A stretch of DNA of 63,333 nucleotides from Myxococcales bacterium (GCA_021847645.1 JAJZQG010000011.1:1-63333); one strand, 5' to 3'. Positions 45,534 through 55,060 are shown, counted from the first letter of the stretch. Numbers and translations: made by a program. The notes: generated by a model not told the origin, from the sequence alone.

Positions 45534-47445
45534 ATTCGGCGGTCTTGCGGTTCTTGCGCAGCAGTCCGAGGGCGATCAGTCCGGCCCACACCCATCCGGA
45601 GGAGCGGACGGGAGCCCCCGAAGTATTGCAGCCGCTGCTCTGGCTGGAGCCCGGGACATAGTAAGTCTGGGCGCCGTCGGCCGAACCGCCGGTGCCCGAG
45701 CTGTTGCCGCCGACGCCCGACGAATTGCCGCCCATCGAGCCACCGGCGTAGCCGCCGGAGCTGCCGCCTGAATATCCACCGCTGTTGCCGCCGCCGGTGT
45801 TCGCGCTGCCGCCGACGCCACCGCCGGCAGCGCCGCCGGTGCTGGATCCGCCCGTTCCGGCGCCTCCGGACGAGCCTCCGAAACCACCCGAGCCGCTGCT
45901 GCCGCCCGAGCCGCTGCTGCCGCCCGAGCCGCTGCTGCCGCCCGAGCCGCCATTGCCGCATTGGGTCGCGCACTGGGTGGTGCACGCGGTGTCGCAGATG
46001 CACGACGTGATCGCGTTGTAGGCGCTCACGCCGTTGGCGTACTGGGTGGCGCAGTTGTTGACGCAGGTCTGGTCCGAGCAGGAATTCAAGCAGCTGACGA
46101 GGTTGGCGCAATCCGTGGAGGCAGCGCAAGCATTGGTCACGGACGCGCAGGCGCCGGACTGTGCATTGGTGGCGCAGGTGTTGCAGTCCGTGCCGCTGCC
46201 GCCCGAGCCGCCGGAGCCCGCGGCGCCGCCCGAACCGCCGCTGCCGCCGCTGCCGCTGCTGCCGCCAGTGCCGCCAGTGCCGCACTCGGTTGCGCATTCG
46301 GTCGTGCACGCGGTGTCGCAGATGCAGCCGACGTAGTTGTTGTAGGGCGTGATGCCGTTGGGATACTGGGTGGAGCAGCCGTTCAAGCAGGTCTGGTCCG
46401 AGCAGGAATTGAGGCAAGTGACGAGATTGACGCAATCCGTGGAGTTCTGGCACGCCGTGAGGGTGCTCTGGCAACTCCCCGAGTTGGCGCCGGTGATGCA
46501 GGTATCGCAGATCGACGAACCGCCGGAGCCGCCGGAGCCAGCGGAGCCGCCGGAGCCGCCGGAGCCGCCCGAGCCGCCCGAGCCGCTGGCCCACGAAGGC
46601 ACGGTGTAGCCGCCCAGAGTCGCGCCGTCGTTGACCGCCTGGACGAGGAACGACTTCCAGGAGTCCACGCGGCTGTAGATGATACCGACGCAGCTGGTTC
46701 CCTGCTCGCCGCCCCGCGACACCACGCCGATGACCTGACCCTGCGCATCGAGCGCCGGGCCGCCCGAGTCGCCCGAGCACACGGCGCCGGTCGAGCCGTA
46801 CCACTCGGTCGACGTGTTCTGCATGTACGACTGGCAAGCAGTCCCCACGCACGTGACGCTGAGCCCGTTGCGACGGCGTCGTGTCGTTGCATCGCCGCAT
46901 CCGACGCAGGTCTCGCCGAATCCGACTGCTGCATAGGATTCGTTGGCCTGCGCGGCCTGGTTGACTCGCGGGATCAGGGGCGCCGTCGTGGACGACGGGA
47001 TCGAGCTGTTCAGGATGAGGATAGCGACGTCGTAGCCGCAGGTGTCGTTGCCGCCGGGGGCGACCCGCACTTCCTTGACGCCGTAGCCCGTGCCGCTGGC
47101 TGCCGTCTGGCTGGTGTAGACCTTGAAGCTGCTGGCCGAGTAGGGGGAGCCGAACGGCGACTGTCCGCACACCACCGAGCTGCCGCTGATGGCGGCGACG
47201 CAGTGGTGAGCCGTCAACACGACGTTGGGGGCGATCAGGCTGCCGGTGCACAGGCCCTGCTGGTAGCCGCTGTTGATCGCGATAGACACGACGTTCTTGT
47301 CCGTGGAGTCGGTGGTGCCTCCCTGGATCAGCCCATGGACCTGCCGGACGCGGTCGAACTGGGGCATGGGTTGATCGACGGAACATGCTGCGCCGATTGC
47401 TGCAAATGCCACGAGGCCGGAAGCCAGGACGGTTCTCGCTCTCAT
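45532..47445 (-). CDS. Trypsin-like serine protease with Cys-rich modules and MYXO-CTERM-like tail
   Basis: The gene has 637 codons; the start at 47445 has GGAGG upstream. The signal peptide may be lipidated (IGAAC, Cys21). Residues about 38-270 are an S1 protease with an intact triad: His in LTAHHC (H81), Asp in CGYDVAIL, Ser in GDSGGPAL. It is probably activated at HGLIQGGTT. Two Cys-rich modules of about 75 residues follow, near-copies of each other (CDTCITGANSG...CATECG and CNTCATNAQSG...CATQCG), with Gly/Ser linkers around and between them. The end is a Gly/Ser run, a GCNTSG motif, a short hydrophobic segment (WVWAGLIALGLL) and RKNRK, as in MYXO-CTERM surface-sorting tails. Likely exported to the cell surface. 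Confidence 0.9.
   Translation of the reverse strand: MRARTVLASGLVAFAAIGAACSVDQPMPQFDRVRQVHGLIQGGTTDSTDKNVVSIAINSGYQQGLCTGSLIAPNVVLTAHHCVAAISGSSVVCGQSPFGSPYSASSFKVYTSQTAASGTGYGVKEVRVAPGGNDTCGYDVAILILNSSIPSSTTAPLIPRVNQAAQANESYAAVGFGETCVGCGDATTRRRRNGLSVTCVGTACQSYMQNTSTEWYGSTGAVCSGDSGGPALDAQGQVIGVVSRGGEQGTSCVGIIYSRVDSWKSFLVQAVNDGATLGGYTVPSWASGSGGSGGSGGSGGSAGSGGSGGSSICDTCITGANSGSCQSTLTACQNSTDCVNLVTCLNSCSDQTCLNGCSTQYPNGITPYNNYVGCICDTACTTECATECGTGGTGGSSGSGGSGGSGGAAGSGGSGGSGTDCNTCATNAQSGACASVTNACAASTDCANLVSCLNSCSDQTCVNNCATQYANGVSAYNAITSCICDTACTTQCATQCGNGGSGGSSGSGGSSGSGGSSGSGGFGGSSGGAGTGGSSTGGAAGGGVGGSANTGGGNSGGYSGGSSGGYAGGSMGGNSSGVGGNSSGTGGSADGAQTYYVPGSSQSSGCNTSGAPVRSSGWVWAGLIALGLLRKNRKTAE
45887..45940. 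repeat. Three tandem 18-bp units in the protease Gly-Ser linker
   Basis: CCCGAGCCGCTGCTGCCG occurs three times in a row (45887, 45905, 45923), with a partial copy after. On the minus strand it encodes the SGSGGS-type linker before the C-terminal tail. The unit preserves the frame, so linker length can vary. Confidence 0.8.
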
Positions 47446-47797
47446 CGAATCCTCCAGCGACGCCACGGGGTCATGCTGCGTCGCAGTGTGGGCCCACTAT
47501 GATTGAAAGCGGCGGACCCGCGCAAGCAAATCGCGTGTGGCAAGGGAAGAAATGGACGCACCATCAGAGCATCTTTCCAACCGGAATGACCCGTCGCGAC
47601 TTCGTCGCAAAGATACGCGAATAACGGCCGCCCCTCCAGATGACGGTGCTCACAAGCCCGGCGCGAGACGGCAAGGCCGCGGGCGCGCCACCCGTGAGTG
47701 GCTGTCGGTCCTCGCGCCGGCGGTGCGGGCGGGACCCGCTGGCCACCGCGTTGGTGGGTGGGCGGGAAAGACGCTATGCTTGCCGCCGAAGCAAATC
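47446..47797 (+). promoter_or_regulatory. Divergent intergenic region with candidate promoter (TTGGTG-18-TATGCT)
   Basis: The 352-bp region lies between the protease gene (minus) and the DUF3047-like gene (plus). TTGGTG at 47751-47756 and TATGCT at 47775-47780 with 18 bp between form a reasonable sigma-70-type promoter about 18 bp before the ATG at 47798. The rest shows no gene or structure. Confidence 0.4.
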
Positions 47798-48634
47798 ATG
47801 CACGATGTCAGGTTCCTTCGCCTCCGGACGGCCGGTGCCGTCTCGCTCGCCGCAGCGCTCGCGGTGTCGGTGCCGATGTCGATGGCGGCCGGGTGCGCGC
47901 CGGTTCCCACTCGCCTCGCGACGGTGACGCGCGCGCAGGCAGCTCCCGAGGACCCGTCTCTGGGCTGGCAGGAACGCTTTCAGGCTCCGCAGCTCGACTG
48001 GGTCGACCCGTTCGGCCATGACCCGTCGCAGATCCTGCGGGTGTATTCTCTGGAGCGGGGGCGCGCGGGCGTGTTCCTGCACGCGCACCACGACGCGACC
48101 GTGGCGGCGCCGCCACCGGCGATCGACCTGGGCCAGCCGTTTCAGAAGGATCCGGTGCCGCTCGAGCGCGTGACGGCGCTGCGCTGGAGGTGGCGCGTGC
48201 TGCAGCACCCGGCGGTGACGGATGACGCGTGGTTGGACGTGGCAGCCAGCGTTTACGTGGTGATCAAAGTGCCATCCCTGCTGTGGGGAGGACAGGGGTT
48301 CAAGTTCGGCTGGCTGGCCAAGCCCGGAGCCAAAGGCACCTTCCAGCACGGGCTGCTGCAGATAGAGCTCCGGCACGATCCCGCCGGCCCTGCCTGGCGA
48401 AGCGAGTCGGTCGACCTGTGCGCCCTGTACCGCAAGGAATACGGCCCGTGCGAAGGGCAGTTCGTGCGCTATGTGGGTGTCGTCACCGATGCGGACAACA
48501 CCCGGTCCGTGGCCAGCGCGGACTACGCCGACTTCGAGCTGGTCACGAACGGCGTGGGGGTCGAGCGGGGCCGCGTCGCCTCGGACGCGTCCGGCAGTCC
48601 GGCGCCGGCGCCTGGCGCGACGGTTCCGCGGTAG
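47798..48634 (+). CDS. DUF3047-like lipoprotein
   Basis: The gene has 278 codons. The ATG at 47798 opens a signal peptide ending in AAGC (about Cys32). The mature part matches features of the DUF3047 family: LRWRWRVLQ, an acidic DDAWLDVAASVYVVI, FKFGWL and the closing YVGVVTDADNT...ASADYADFEL. The family is found in proteobacterial periplasms, and its function is not established. The beta-rich end with the Asp pattern resembles a carbohydrate-binding or jelly-roll fold. It lies convergent to the discoidin/amidotransferase-like gene (67-bp gap). Confidence 0.75.
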   Translation: MHDVRFLRLRTAGAVSLAAALAVSVPMSMAAGCAPVPTRLATVTRAQAAPEDPSLGWQERFQAPQLDWVDPFGHDPSQILRVYSLERGRAGVFLHAHHDATVAAPPPAIDLGQPFQKDPVPLERVTALRWRWRVLQHPAVTDDAWLDVAASVYVVIKVPSLLWGGQGFKFGWLAKPGAKGTFQHGLLQIELRHDPAGPAWRSESVDLCALYRKEYGPCEGQFVRYVGVVTDADNTRSVASADYADFELVTNGVGVERGRVASDASGSPAPAPGATVPR

Positions 48635-48701
48635 CGGCCCGGGCGCGGTGCACGCTGCGGACCGTGCGTGTGTCGAGCCGTACGGCGAGCGTGCGGGCCA
48701 G

Positions 48702-51065
48702 CTACGATTGGGGCCACGTGCTGCGCAGGTATCCGTCGATCACCAGGTCGACTGCATTGGCAAACACGTTGAGGGCGTCGCCCCTGGCTTCGGGCGGCGC
48801 TCCCGGCATCAGGCGCCGAAGATCCTTGGCATCGGGGTGGAACTGGAAGCCGATCAGGGGCAGCCGGTCGCGATCCGCCGAATGGAATGCGTGGGGAATC
48901 CGAACGCAGCGCCAGCCCGGGTGGCTTGGATCCAGGCTCGTGGGCTCAGGGCCGTCCTGCTTGACCCACGGATGGCAGTAGTCGGTCCAAGCCGCGACGA
49001 TCATGTCGTCGGCAAGACGGTGGATGGCGCTCAGGCGCACCATGTCGCCATGAAGCATCGGAAGCTGGCGGGTGGTATCGCGGCCCGACGGCCCCGCCAA
49101 GGTGGAGAACAGGGGATCGGACGGGTCGAAGTGCACGGTCGGGCGGTCGGGGTCGCGCTGCGACTTGTCGGCCCAGAAGGCTCTCTCATCCCACTTGGCG
49201 TTGCCTTCCGGCCCGCGAATCGCCTGGTTGTCATTGCGCGCCAGCACCTCGTCGATCACGCGCTGGTGGGAGGGACAGACGCGTTGGGTGCACGCCAGGT
49301 CCCCGAATGCGCCGCGAGCGGCCAGGAGCATGAGGTTCTGGGCGCCGCCACAGAATCCAATGAACGGCGCCACCCTGTCGCGGACCGCGCCGGCAAGCTG
49401 GCCCAGCCCCCGATTCGGCTCCCGCGCCGTGGCGACAGGATCCCACCGGAATCGTCCTTCGGGCGCCTGCTCCCCGCTGGTCGTCGACGAGTACTCCCAC
49501 CCCGATCCACCGGACAACAGCACCACGGGCGGGGGAGAGATGGACGAGAGCAGCACCTCGTCGAGCTGGGGATCGTCGGCCTCGATGATCGCCTGGAAGC
49601 GCCCGGCGGATGCATCCCTGGGCCGGTGATCGTCGGCGGGCCAAGCGCTGTCGCGTTGGTAGCCCTCCACGATTCGTCGCAGCCGGCGCGAGAAGTCACG
49701 GGCGAACGAGCCGTCGATCGGCGCGGGTCGCGCTCCCACCCGTCGGTGGGCCAACGCGGCGGGATTGGTGTCGACGCTCAGGAACAAGGGCTCGGAGATC
49801 ACCGGACGCGTGTCGGCGGCGTCGTACAAGCCCAACTCGCGCACGACAGGGGCCGCCGCGCTCGAGGCCGCGCCGGTCTTGCCGGTCGCCGCGTCGATCA
49901 CGAGGCGCACGGCCTGTACCACGCGAGGCTCGCGGAATCGGACGAGCCTGCGTCGCACCGGAAGCGGAGCCCCGTGCGCACGCGGCGGGTCGCCTTCGGC
50001 CAACGGTTGCCACGGGGCATCGGCGGACGGGCGCGTCTCTATGTGATAGAGCGTGGGAAAGTCGCTGGCCGCGTAGGCGTGTCCGGCCCGGTCGGGGTAG
50101 GGCACCATCGTGGCGTCACGGCCTAGCAGCAGTGACACACGGTCCACCGTGTGGGCCGCGGGCAAGTCCACCTGCAGGCTCCACGGGTGCTGGCCGGGCG
50201 CACCCTGCCAGAAACTCTCGTAGGTTCCGTCGATGGCCCCAGACGCATTCCCTCCTGACTCGGGGCCGATCGAGCTGGCTTCGGCTCGGGCGCCCGGGTC
50301 CTCGGTCAAGCTGCGCGCGCTCTGGTACAGCGAGATCTCGCGCAGCACGGGCCCCAGCCCGTCGTCCGTGGCCGTGATCGACAATCGAAGCGCGCAGGCG
50401 TCGAGGTTGGTGAACAGCACCTGCCGCTGGGCGTGGATCGTCTTGGGCCCGTACACCCACTCGTTGGGCTCTCGGTCGTCGACCGCGCCGTCGGGTACGG
50501 GACGCCACGTTCGAGAAGCCGGGGCTGGGCAACCATCCGCGGCAGGCTCGACGTACTCCCAGCGGAATGCTGCCGGGACACCCTGCGCGGCGGTATCTCC
50601 CGCGAACAGGCGAATCAGGCCCAGGTGTACCGGGTGGAGGAACGGGATGGTCCATGCCCACGGGCCCGTGCCGTTCGTGCCACGCCATGCGGTATTCGGA
50701 TTCCCGTCCGCGGCGAGCCACGCGTGGTTGCCGGCATGTTCGACCGTGGCTGAAGGCAGGCCGGTCAGTCGGTCGTCGACCGCGATGTCGTGGGTATCGC
50801 GGCCAAGGGGCGCCTGGTCGAGCTCGGTCTGCAGAGCGCGCTCGCGGGCAGCCAGCGCGCGCGCCGGAGCGCGTGCGGACAGCGAGGCGGCCGCGTGCGC
50901 GTCGGGCATGGCCGGTCCGCCCGGCAGGTTCCTGGTCAGGCCAAAGGCCATGGCGAGCACCATCAGCGTGCCGAGGCCGACGGCGAACAGGTGTCGGCGG
51001 GCGCCCGTGAACAGGGCCACGCGGGCAACCGTCGACGTCCGGTCGGGCAGGAAGCTTCGATTCAA
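48702..51065 (-). CDS. Membrane-anchored protein with discoidin-like domains and glutamine-amidotransferase-like domain
   Basis: The gene has 787 codons from a TTG at 51065 preceded by GGAG; upstream codons in this frame overlap the divergent promoter region. One N-terminal helix (about 18-40) anchors or exports it. Two discoidin (F5/8 type C)-like regions follow, the first around residues 80-200 (WLAADGNPNTAWRG) and the second around 255-390 (ASGAIDGTYESFWQG...RLVRFREPRVVQAVRLVID). Residues about 470-770 resemble class-I glutamine amidotransferases: the nucleophile elbow FIGFCGGAQN, GEHP-like segments, and GFQFHPD with the His. A Cys-His pair is thus visible, but the Glu partner is uncertain. 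A cell-envelope hydrolase or amidotransferase acting on surface glycans is possible. Confidence 0.75.
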   Translation of the reverse strand: MNRSFLPDRTSTVARVALFTGARRHLFAVGLGTLMVLAMAFGLTRNLPGGPAMPDAHAAASLSARAPARALAARERALQTELDQAPLGRDTHDIAVDDRLTGLPSATVEHAGNHAWLAADGNPNTAWRGTNGTGPWAWTIPFLHPVHLGLIRLFAGDTAAQGVPAAFRWEYVEPAADGCPAPASRTWRPVPDGAVDDREPNEWVYGPKTIHAQRQVLFTNLDACALRLSITATDDGLGPVLREISLYQSARSLTEDPGARAEASSIGPESGGNASGAIDGTYESFWQGAPGQHPWSLQVDLPAAHTVDRVSLLLGRDATMVPYPDRAGHAYAASDFPTLYHIETRPSADAPWQPLAEGDPPRAHGAPLPVRRRLVRFREPRVVQAVRLVIDAATGKTGAASSAAAPVVRELGLYDAADTRPVISEPLFLSVDTNPAALAHRRVGARPAPIDGSFARDFSRRLRRIVEGYQRDSAWPADDHRPRDASAGRFQAIIEADDPQLDEVLLSSISPPPVVLLSGGSGWEYSSTTSGEQAPEGRFRWDPVATAREPNRGLGQLAGAVRDRVAPFIGFCGGAQNLMLLAARGAFGDLACTQRVCPSHQRVIDEVLARNDNQAIRGPEGNAKWDERAFWADKSQRDPDRPTVHFDPSDPLFSTLAGPSGRDTTRQLPMLHGDMVRLSAIHRLADDMIVAAWTDYCHPWVKQDGPEPTSLDPSHPGWRCVRIPHAFHSADRDRLPLIGFQFHPDAKDLRRLMPGAPPEARGDALNVFANAVDLVIDGYLRSTWPQS

Positions 51066-51373
51066 GCGCGGGACTCCAACATGGCCGAGTGGGCAGAAGA
51101 CAGCGTGATTTGCTGTAAACACGCGAACCGGTCCGATTATTCGCTCGGGGCAATGGGGCGGCAACGGTGGCAGGCCCTCGCGCGCTATCAGGTGTCCCAA
51201 CCCGACGGCCAGCGCGCCCGAGAATCGAGCACGAGCCCGACAACAACATGAAGCGTCGGCAGCCGCAGAGCCGGCCCCGAACCCACCGTCCGCCAGCATC
51301 TCGACACGCTCGGAGGCCGCCGGTCTCGTCTTGTCATTGCGCCCGGCGCCTCGAGGGAGCACGACATGCGCCC
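51066..51373. other. Divergent intergenic region
   Basis: The 308-bp gap separates the divergent discoidin/amidotransferase-like and dipeptidyl-peptidase genes. It contains an A/T-rich patch (51098-51150) with short arms GCGTG/CACGC around TTTGCTGTAAA that could be an operator. No gene is supported. Confidence 0.4.
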
Positions 51374-53581
51374 ATGACTGGACCGACGCCAACCGAGCCC
51401 GTCGTGCCCCCGCGCCTCACGCTCGAACGCCTGTTCAGCGATCCTCCGCTCGCCGGAGCTCCGCCGAACCGACTGGCCTTTTCCCGCGACGGCAACGCGG
51501 CTGCATGGTTGCGCGGAAGCGATCACGACTCCGAGATCCTCGACCTGTGGATCGCGCGGCTGCCCGACGCCCGCCCCGAGAGCCTGGTGCGTACCTCCGA
51601 CGTGATGGACGTGACCGAGATCCAGGTGTCCGACTCCGAACGGGCCGTGCAGGAGCGGCTGCGCCTGCACCAGGGAGGCATTACCTCGTTCGCGTGGTGT
51701 GGGGCGGATGCCGAGCGGATCGTGTTTCCCCTGTCGGGCGAGCTGTACCTCGTGCACACGGCCGACGGTCGTCTGCAGCGCCTGACGAACGAGCCCGCGG
51801 CGCGGCTCGACATCCGCACGTCGCCCCTCGGCTCGTTCGTGAGCTTCGTGCGCGACGGTGACCTGTACGCGTACGATCTGCGCTCGGGCGAGCTGCGGCG
51901 TCTGACGGACGACGCGACCGAGGTCATCTCGAACGGCCTGGCTGAGTTCATCGCTCAGGAGGAGATGGACCGCTTCGAGGGCTACTTCTGGTCGTTCGAC
52001 GAGGCGTGGCTGGCGTTCCTGCGCGTGGACGAATCGCCCGTATCCGTCAAGATCCGCCCGCGCATCCATGCTGATCGCACCGAGATGCGCAAGCAGCGCT
52101 ATCCCGCGGCGGGGGAGCCCAATGCCGCGGTCGAGTTGCGCGTGTTGCGGCTCGACGCCGGCACCATGGTCAAGGTCCGCCTTCCCGCAGAGGACGGCTA
52201 CGTGGGAAGGGTGGTCTGGTCGCGGGATCGTCCCAAGCTTTGGATCCAGTGGCAGAGCCGCGACCAAAAGCGGCTGGTGCTGTTCGAGGCCCAAGCGCCG
52301 GAATTCGAGCCGCGCGAGGTGATCACGGAAACCGACGAAGCGTGGGTGGCGCTAACCGATGACTTTCATCCCCTGGCTGGCGGCGAAGCGTTCCTGTGGA
52401 CGACGGAGAAGAGCGGGTGCCGGCAGCTGGTGGCGTATCGCCGCGTCGAAGGCCGGTGGGAGCACACTGCGCTGACCAGTGGCCAGGAGCCGGTGGTGCG
52501 CGTGCTCGGGACCGACCAGGCCGAGCGCCGTGTGTTCTTCGCGGGGGCGACGGACATGGGGCGCGAGCAGCACGTGTTCGCGGTGCCCCTGCTAGGTGGA
52601 GCGTGCACGTGCATCACCACGGAGCCCGGCTGGCATGAGCCCGTCTTCTGCCCCGTGGGGCCTCGGCTCATCGATGTATACGCAACCTTCGAACGCCCGC
52701 CCGTCACCCGGCTGTGCGACGGCGCGGGGCGGATCACCGCCATCGTGGACGCGAACCCAGCGCCGGAGCTCGAGGGCATCGTCGTCGGACACACGCAGTG
52801 GGTACAGCTCGCGGCGTCGGACGGCACGCTGCTCAATGGGGTATGCATGCCCCCGGTCGGTCTGGTTCCCGGGCGGCGCTACCCTGTGCTGGTCAACGTG
52901 TACGCGGGGCCCGGCGCGCAGATGGTGACCCGTCGATTCCTGCGCCACCGGCCGTTCCATGCGTTGCTCAATCAGCATGGGTTCGGCGTGTTCCTGGTGG
53001 ACGGCCGGGGCACGCCGCACCGCGACAGGGCCTTCTCGAGAGCGATCCACCAGCGGGTGGGCGACGTGGAGATCGACGATCAGGTGCAAGGCGCCCGGTG
53101 GCTGATGACGCAACCGTGGGTGGATCCGGATCGCCTCGGGATCTGGGGGTGGAGCTACGGCGGATATGCGAGCTTGATGGCGATCTTGCGGGAAGGTACG
53201 CCATTCCGAGCTGCCGCCGCCGTGGCACCGGTCACCGACTGGCGTCTGTACGACACGCACTACACGGAGCGCTACCTGGGCATGCCGCAGAGCAACCGTC
53301 ACGTCTACGACAGGGCCGACGTGCTCTCGCACGCCCGATCGTTGCAACGCCCGTTGTTGCTGTTGCACGGCATGGCGGACGACAACGTGTTGTTCGAGCA
53401 TACGCTGCGGCTCATGGAGATGCTGCAGGCGGACGGCACGCCTTTCGAGCTGATGGTGTATCCCGGGCGCGCGCACGGGCTCGACGGCCGAGGCACGCAG
53501 CTGCACGTCTATCGCACGCTGCTGACGTTCTTCGAGCGGCACCTGGCAGCCTCGAGGAGCACCGAGAGCCGTACGCCGTAG
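51374..53581 (+). CDS. Dipeptidyl-peptidase IV-type serine peptidase (S9)
   Basis: The gene has 735 codons from the ATG at 51374, with no signal peptide. The N-terminal 470 residues are a DPP4-type beta-propeller (repeated strands such as PLGSFVSFVRDGDLYAYDL, plus the Glu-Glu motif in AQEEMDRFEGYFWSFDEAWLAF that binds the substrate N-terminus). The catalytic hydrolase domain has the Ser in WGWSYGGY (S594), Asp in HGMADDN (D669) and His in GRAHGL (H701), all intact. Such enzymes remove dipeptides from peptide N-termini, usually after Pro or Ala. It probably serves peptide use in the cytoplasm or after export by another route. Confidence 0.92.
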   Translation: MTGPTPTEPVVPPRLTLERLFSDPPLAGAPPNRLAFSRDGNAAAWLRGSDHDSEILDLWIARLPDARPESLVRTSDVMDVTEIQVSDSERAVQERLRLHQGGITSFAWCGADAERIVFPLSGELYLVHTADGRLQRLTNEPAARLDIRTSPLGSFVSFVRDGDLYAYDLRSGELRRLTDDATEVISNGLAEFIAQEEMDRFEGYFWSFDEAWLAFLRVDESPVSVKIRPRIHADRTEMRKQRYPAAGEPNAAVELRVLRLDAGTMVKVRLPAEDGYVGRVVWSRDRPKLWIQWQSRDQKRLVLFEAQAPEFEPREVITETDEAWVALTDDFHPLAGGEAFLWTTEKSGCRQLVAYRRVEGRWEHTALTSGQEPVVRVLGTDQAERRVFFAGATDMGREQHVFAVPLLGGACTCITTEPGWHEPVFCPVGPRLIDVYATFERPPVTRLCDGAGRITAIVDANPAPELEGIVVGHTQWVQLAASDGTLLNGVCMPPVGLVPGRRYPVLVNVYAGPGAQMVTRRFLRHRPFHALLNQHGFGVFLVDGRGTPHRDRAFSRAIHQRVGDVEIDDQVQGARWLMTQPWVDPDRLGIWGWSYGGYASLMAILREGTPFRAAAAVAPVTDWRLYDTHYTERYLGMPQSNRHVYDRADVLSHARSLQRPLLLLHGMADDNVLFEHTLRLMEMLQADGTPFELMVYPGRAHGLDGRGTQLHVYRTLLTFFERHLAASRSTESRTP

Positions 53582-53683
53582 TCGGCGAGCGCTGGCGCGG
53601 TTGCGCAGCCGAGGGACGCACGCGGGGCGCCCCTGCACACCGGAAACTAGGCCCGGAGGCCGAATTCGTGGTTGAAATGGCGC

Positions 53684-55024
53684 ATGGAGCCTCGTCCGTT
53701 CACGCGCGTCGCTGTCACGTTCTGCATGGCATGCGCTCTCGCCCTTCCGGGCTGTAACGGAAAAAGCGACGCGGCGGCGGCGGCCGACGGCGGCGCGGAG
53801 CTCGATCCCCAGGACGTTCCGGCGCCGCCCGCGGACGGGCCCAAGCTGGCGTCCATCTCGGAGATGACCCCGATCTTCGAGCGGCCATCGACCGACTCGC
53901 CGCAGATTGGCTACTTGCGAGCGGGCGCGATGGTGGCCCGCGCAGCCCAACCGATCGGTACGCAAGGCTGTCCGGCCGGTTGGTACCCGATCCGGCCCAG
54001 GGGCTTCGTTTGCGCCGGGGACCAAGCCACGACGGACATGAACCACCCGACGCTGGCGGTGATGAAGGTCCAGCCTCGGCGCGACGCGCCGCTGCCGTAC
54101 TCGTACGTACGCGCCATCGCTCCGGCGAAGCTGTTTGTGTGGGACCGCTCGCACGGCGCGGCGGTGCGCGAGGTGGGCAGGTTGCGCGCCCGCAGCCGGG
54201 TTGCGGTCGTCGGAGCCTGGAATGCGATGGATCCCGAGGGCAAGATGCAACGCCTCGCGATGACTCCCGCGGGCCAGTTCGTGCGAGCCGACGACTTCAC
54301 GCCGGACGACACGCCCGGCTTCCAGGGAATCGCCCTCGACGAGCGGCATCAGCTGCCCGTGGCCTTCGTGGTCAAGCACGGCGTGCGGGCCTGGAGCATA
54401 GCCAAAGGCGAGGCGACCCGGCTCGCGGAGCTCGGCCTGCTGACGGCCGTCGACATCACCGGCAAGTTTCGGACCTTGGGGGGCGTGCGGTTCTGGCAGA
54501 CGGTGGACGGCAAGTGGGTCCGCCACAAGGACGTGACCGTCGCGCGCAAGCGGGGCGTGTATCCGGACTTCGCGGCGGTGCCGACCCAGAAGTGGCTCGA
54601 CATCAGCGTGGTCACGGGTGTCATGATTGCCTACGAGGGAAAGACACCGGTGTTCGCGACGCTGGTGAGCGTGGGCCAGGACCGGCTGGGCGATCCCGCC
54701 ACGTCCGCGTCGACGCAGCTCGGAACCTTCGCGATCACAGTCAAACACATGACGACGTCCAACCCGGGCACCAAGCCGTTCGACGACACCTTCGACGTGC
54801 AGGATGCGCCGTGGGTTCAGGAGCTGTCGTCGGGCCAGGTGCTGCACGGTGCGTTCTGGCATACCCGATTCGGCGTGGAGAACGGCCCGGGCAACGTGCA
54901 ATTGTCACCGGCGGATGCGTCGCGCCTGTTCGCGTGGACCGACCCGCAGCTGCCCGACGGCTGGCACGGTGTCGTCGCTTCCGCCAATGATGGGCAGAAG
55001 ACGATCGTGTTGATACGAAAGTAG
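53684..55024 (+). CDS. L,D-transpeptidase-like lipoprotein lacking the catalytic Cys
   Basis: The gene has 446 codons from the ATG at 53684 (a TTG at 53672 is in frame). The signal peptide ends in LPGC (Cys24). Residues about 60-125 look like an SH3-type domain (EMTPIFERP...YPIRPRGFVCAG). The C-terminal domain follows the YkuD L,D-transpeptidase plan: MIAYEGKTPVFATLVSVGQD, the first conserved His in VLHGAFWH (H388), and the last strand LSPADASRLFAWTDPQLPDGWHGV. In active enzymes this last strand contains SHGCVNL; here it is GPGNVQL, so the nucleophile position is Asn404. It is probably an inactive peptidoglycan- or protein-binding relative. Convergent with the TolB-like gene. Confidence 0.85.
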   Translation: MEPRPFTRVAVTFCMACALALPGCNGKSDAAAAADGGAELDPQDVPAPPADGPKLASISEMTPIFERPSTDSPQIGYLRAGAMVARAAQPIGTQGCPAGWYPIRPRGFVCAGDQATTDMNHPTLAVMKVQPRRDAPLPYSYVRAIAPAKLFVWDRSHGAAVREVGRLRARSRVAVVGAWNAMDPEGKMQRLAMTPAGQFVRADDFTPDDTPGFQGIALDERHQLPVAFVVKHGVRAWSIAKGEATRLAELGLLTAVDITGKFRTLGGVRFWQTVDGKWVRHKDVTVARKRGVYPDFAAVPTQKWLDISVVTGVMIAYEGKTPVFATLVSVGQDRLGDPATSASTQLGTFAITVKHMTTSNPGTKPFDDTFDVQDAPWVQELSSGQVLHGAFWHTRFGVENGPGNVQLSPADASRLFAWTDPQLPDGWHGVVASANDGQKTIVLIRK

Positions 55025-55044
55025 GAGCGTCAGCGCCGCGCTCC
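55024..55044. terminator. Short hairpin between convergent genes
   Basis: GGAGCG (55024-55029) pairs with CGCTCC (55039-55044) across a 9-nt loop, between the stops at 55024 and 55061. There is no U tract. It could end transcription from either side; support is weak. Confidence 0.3.
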
Positions 55045-55060
55045 GACCCGCCTTCGCCGC

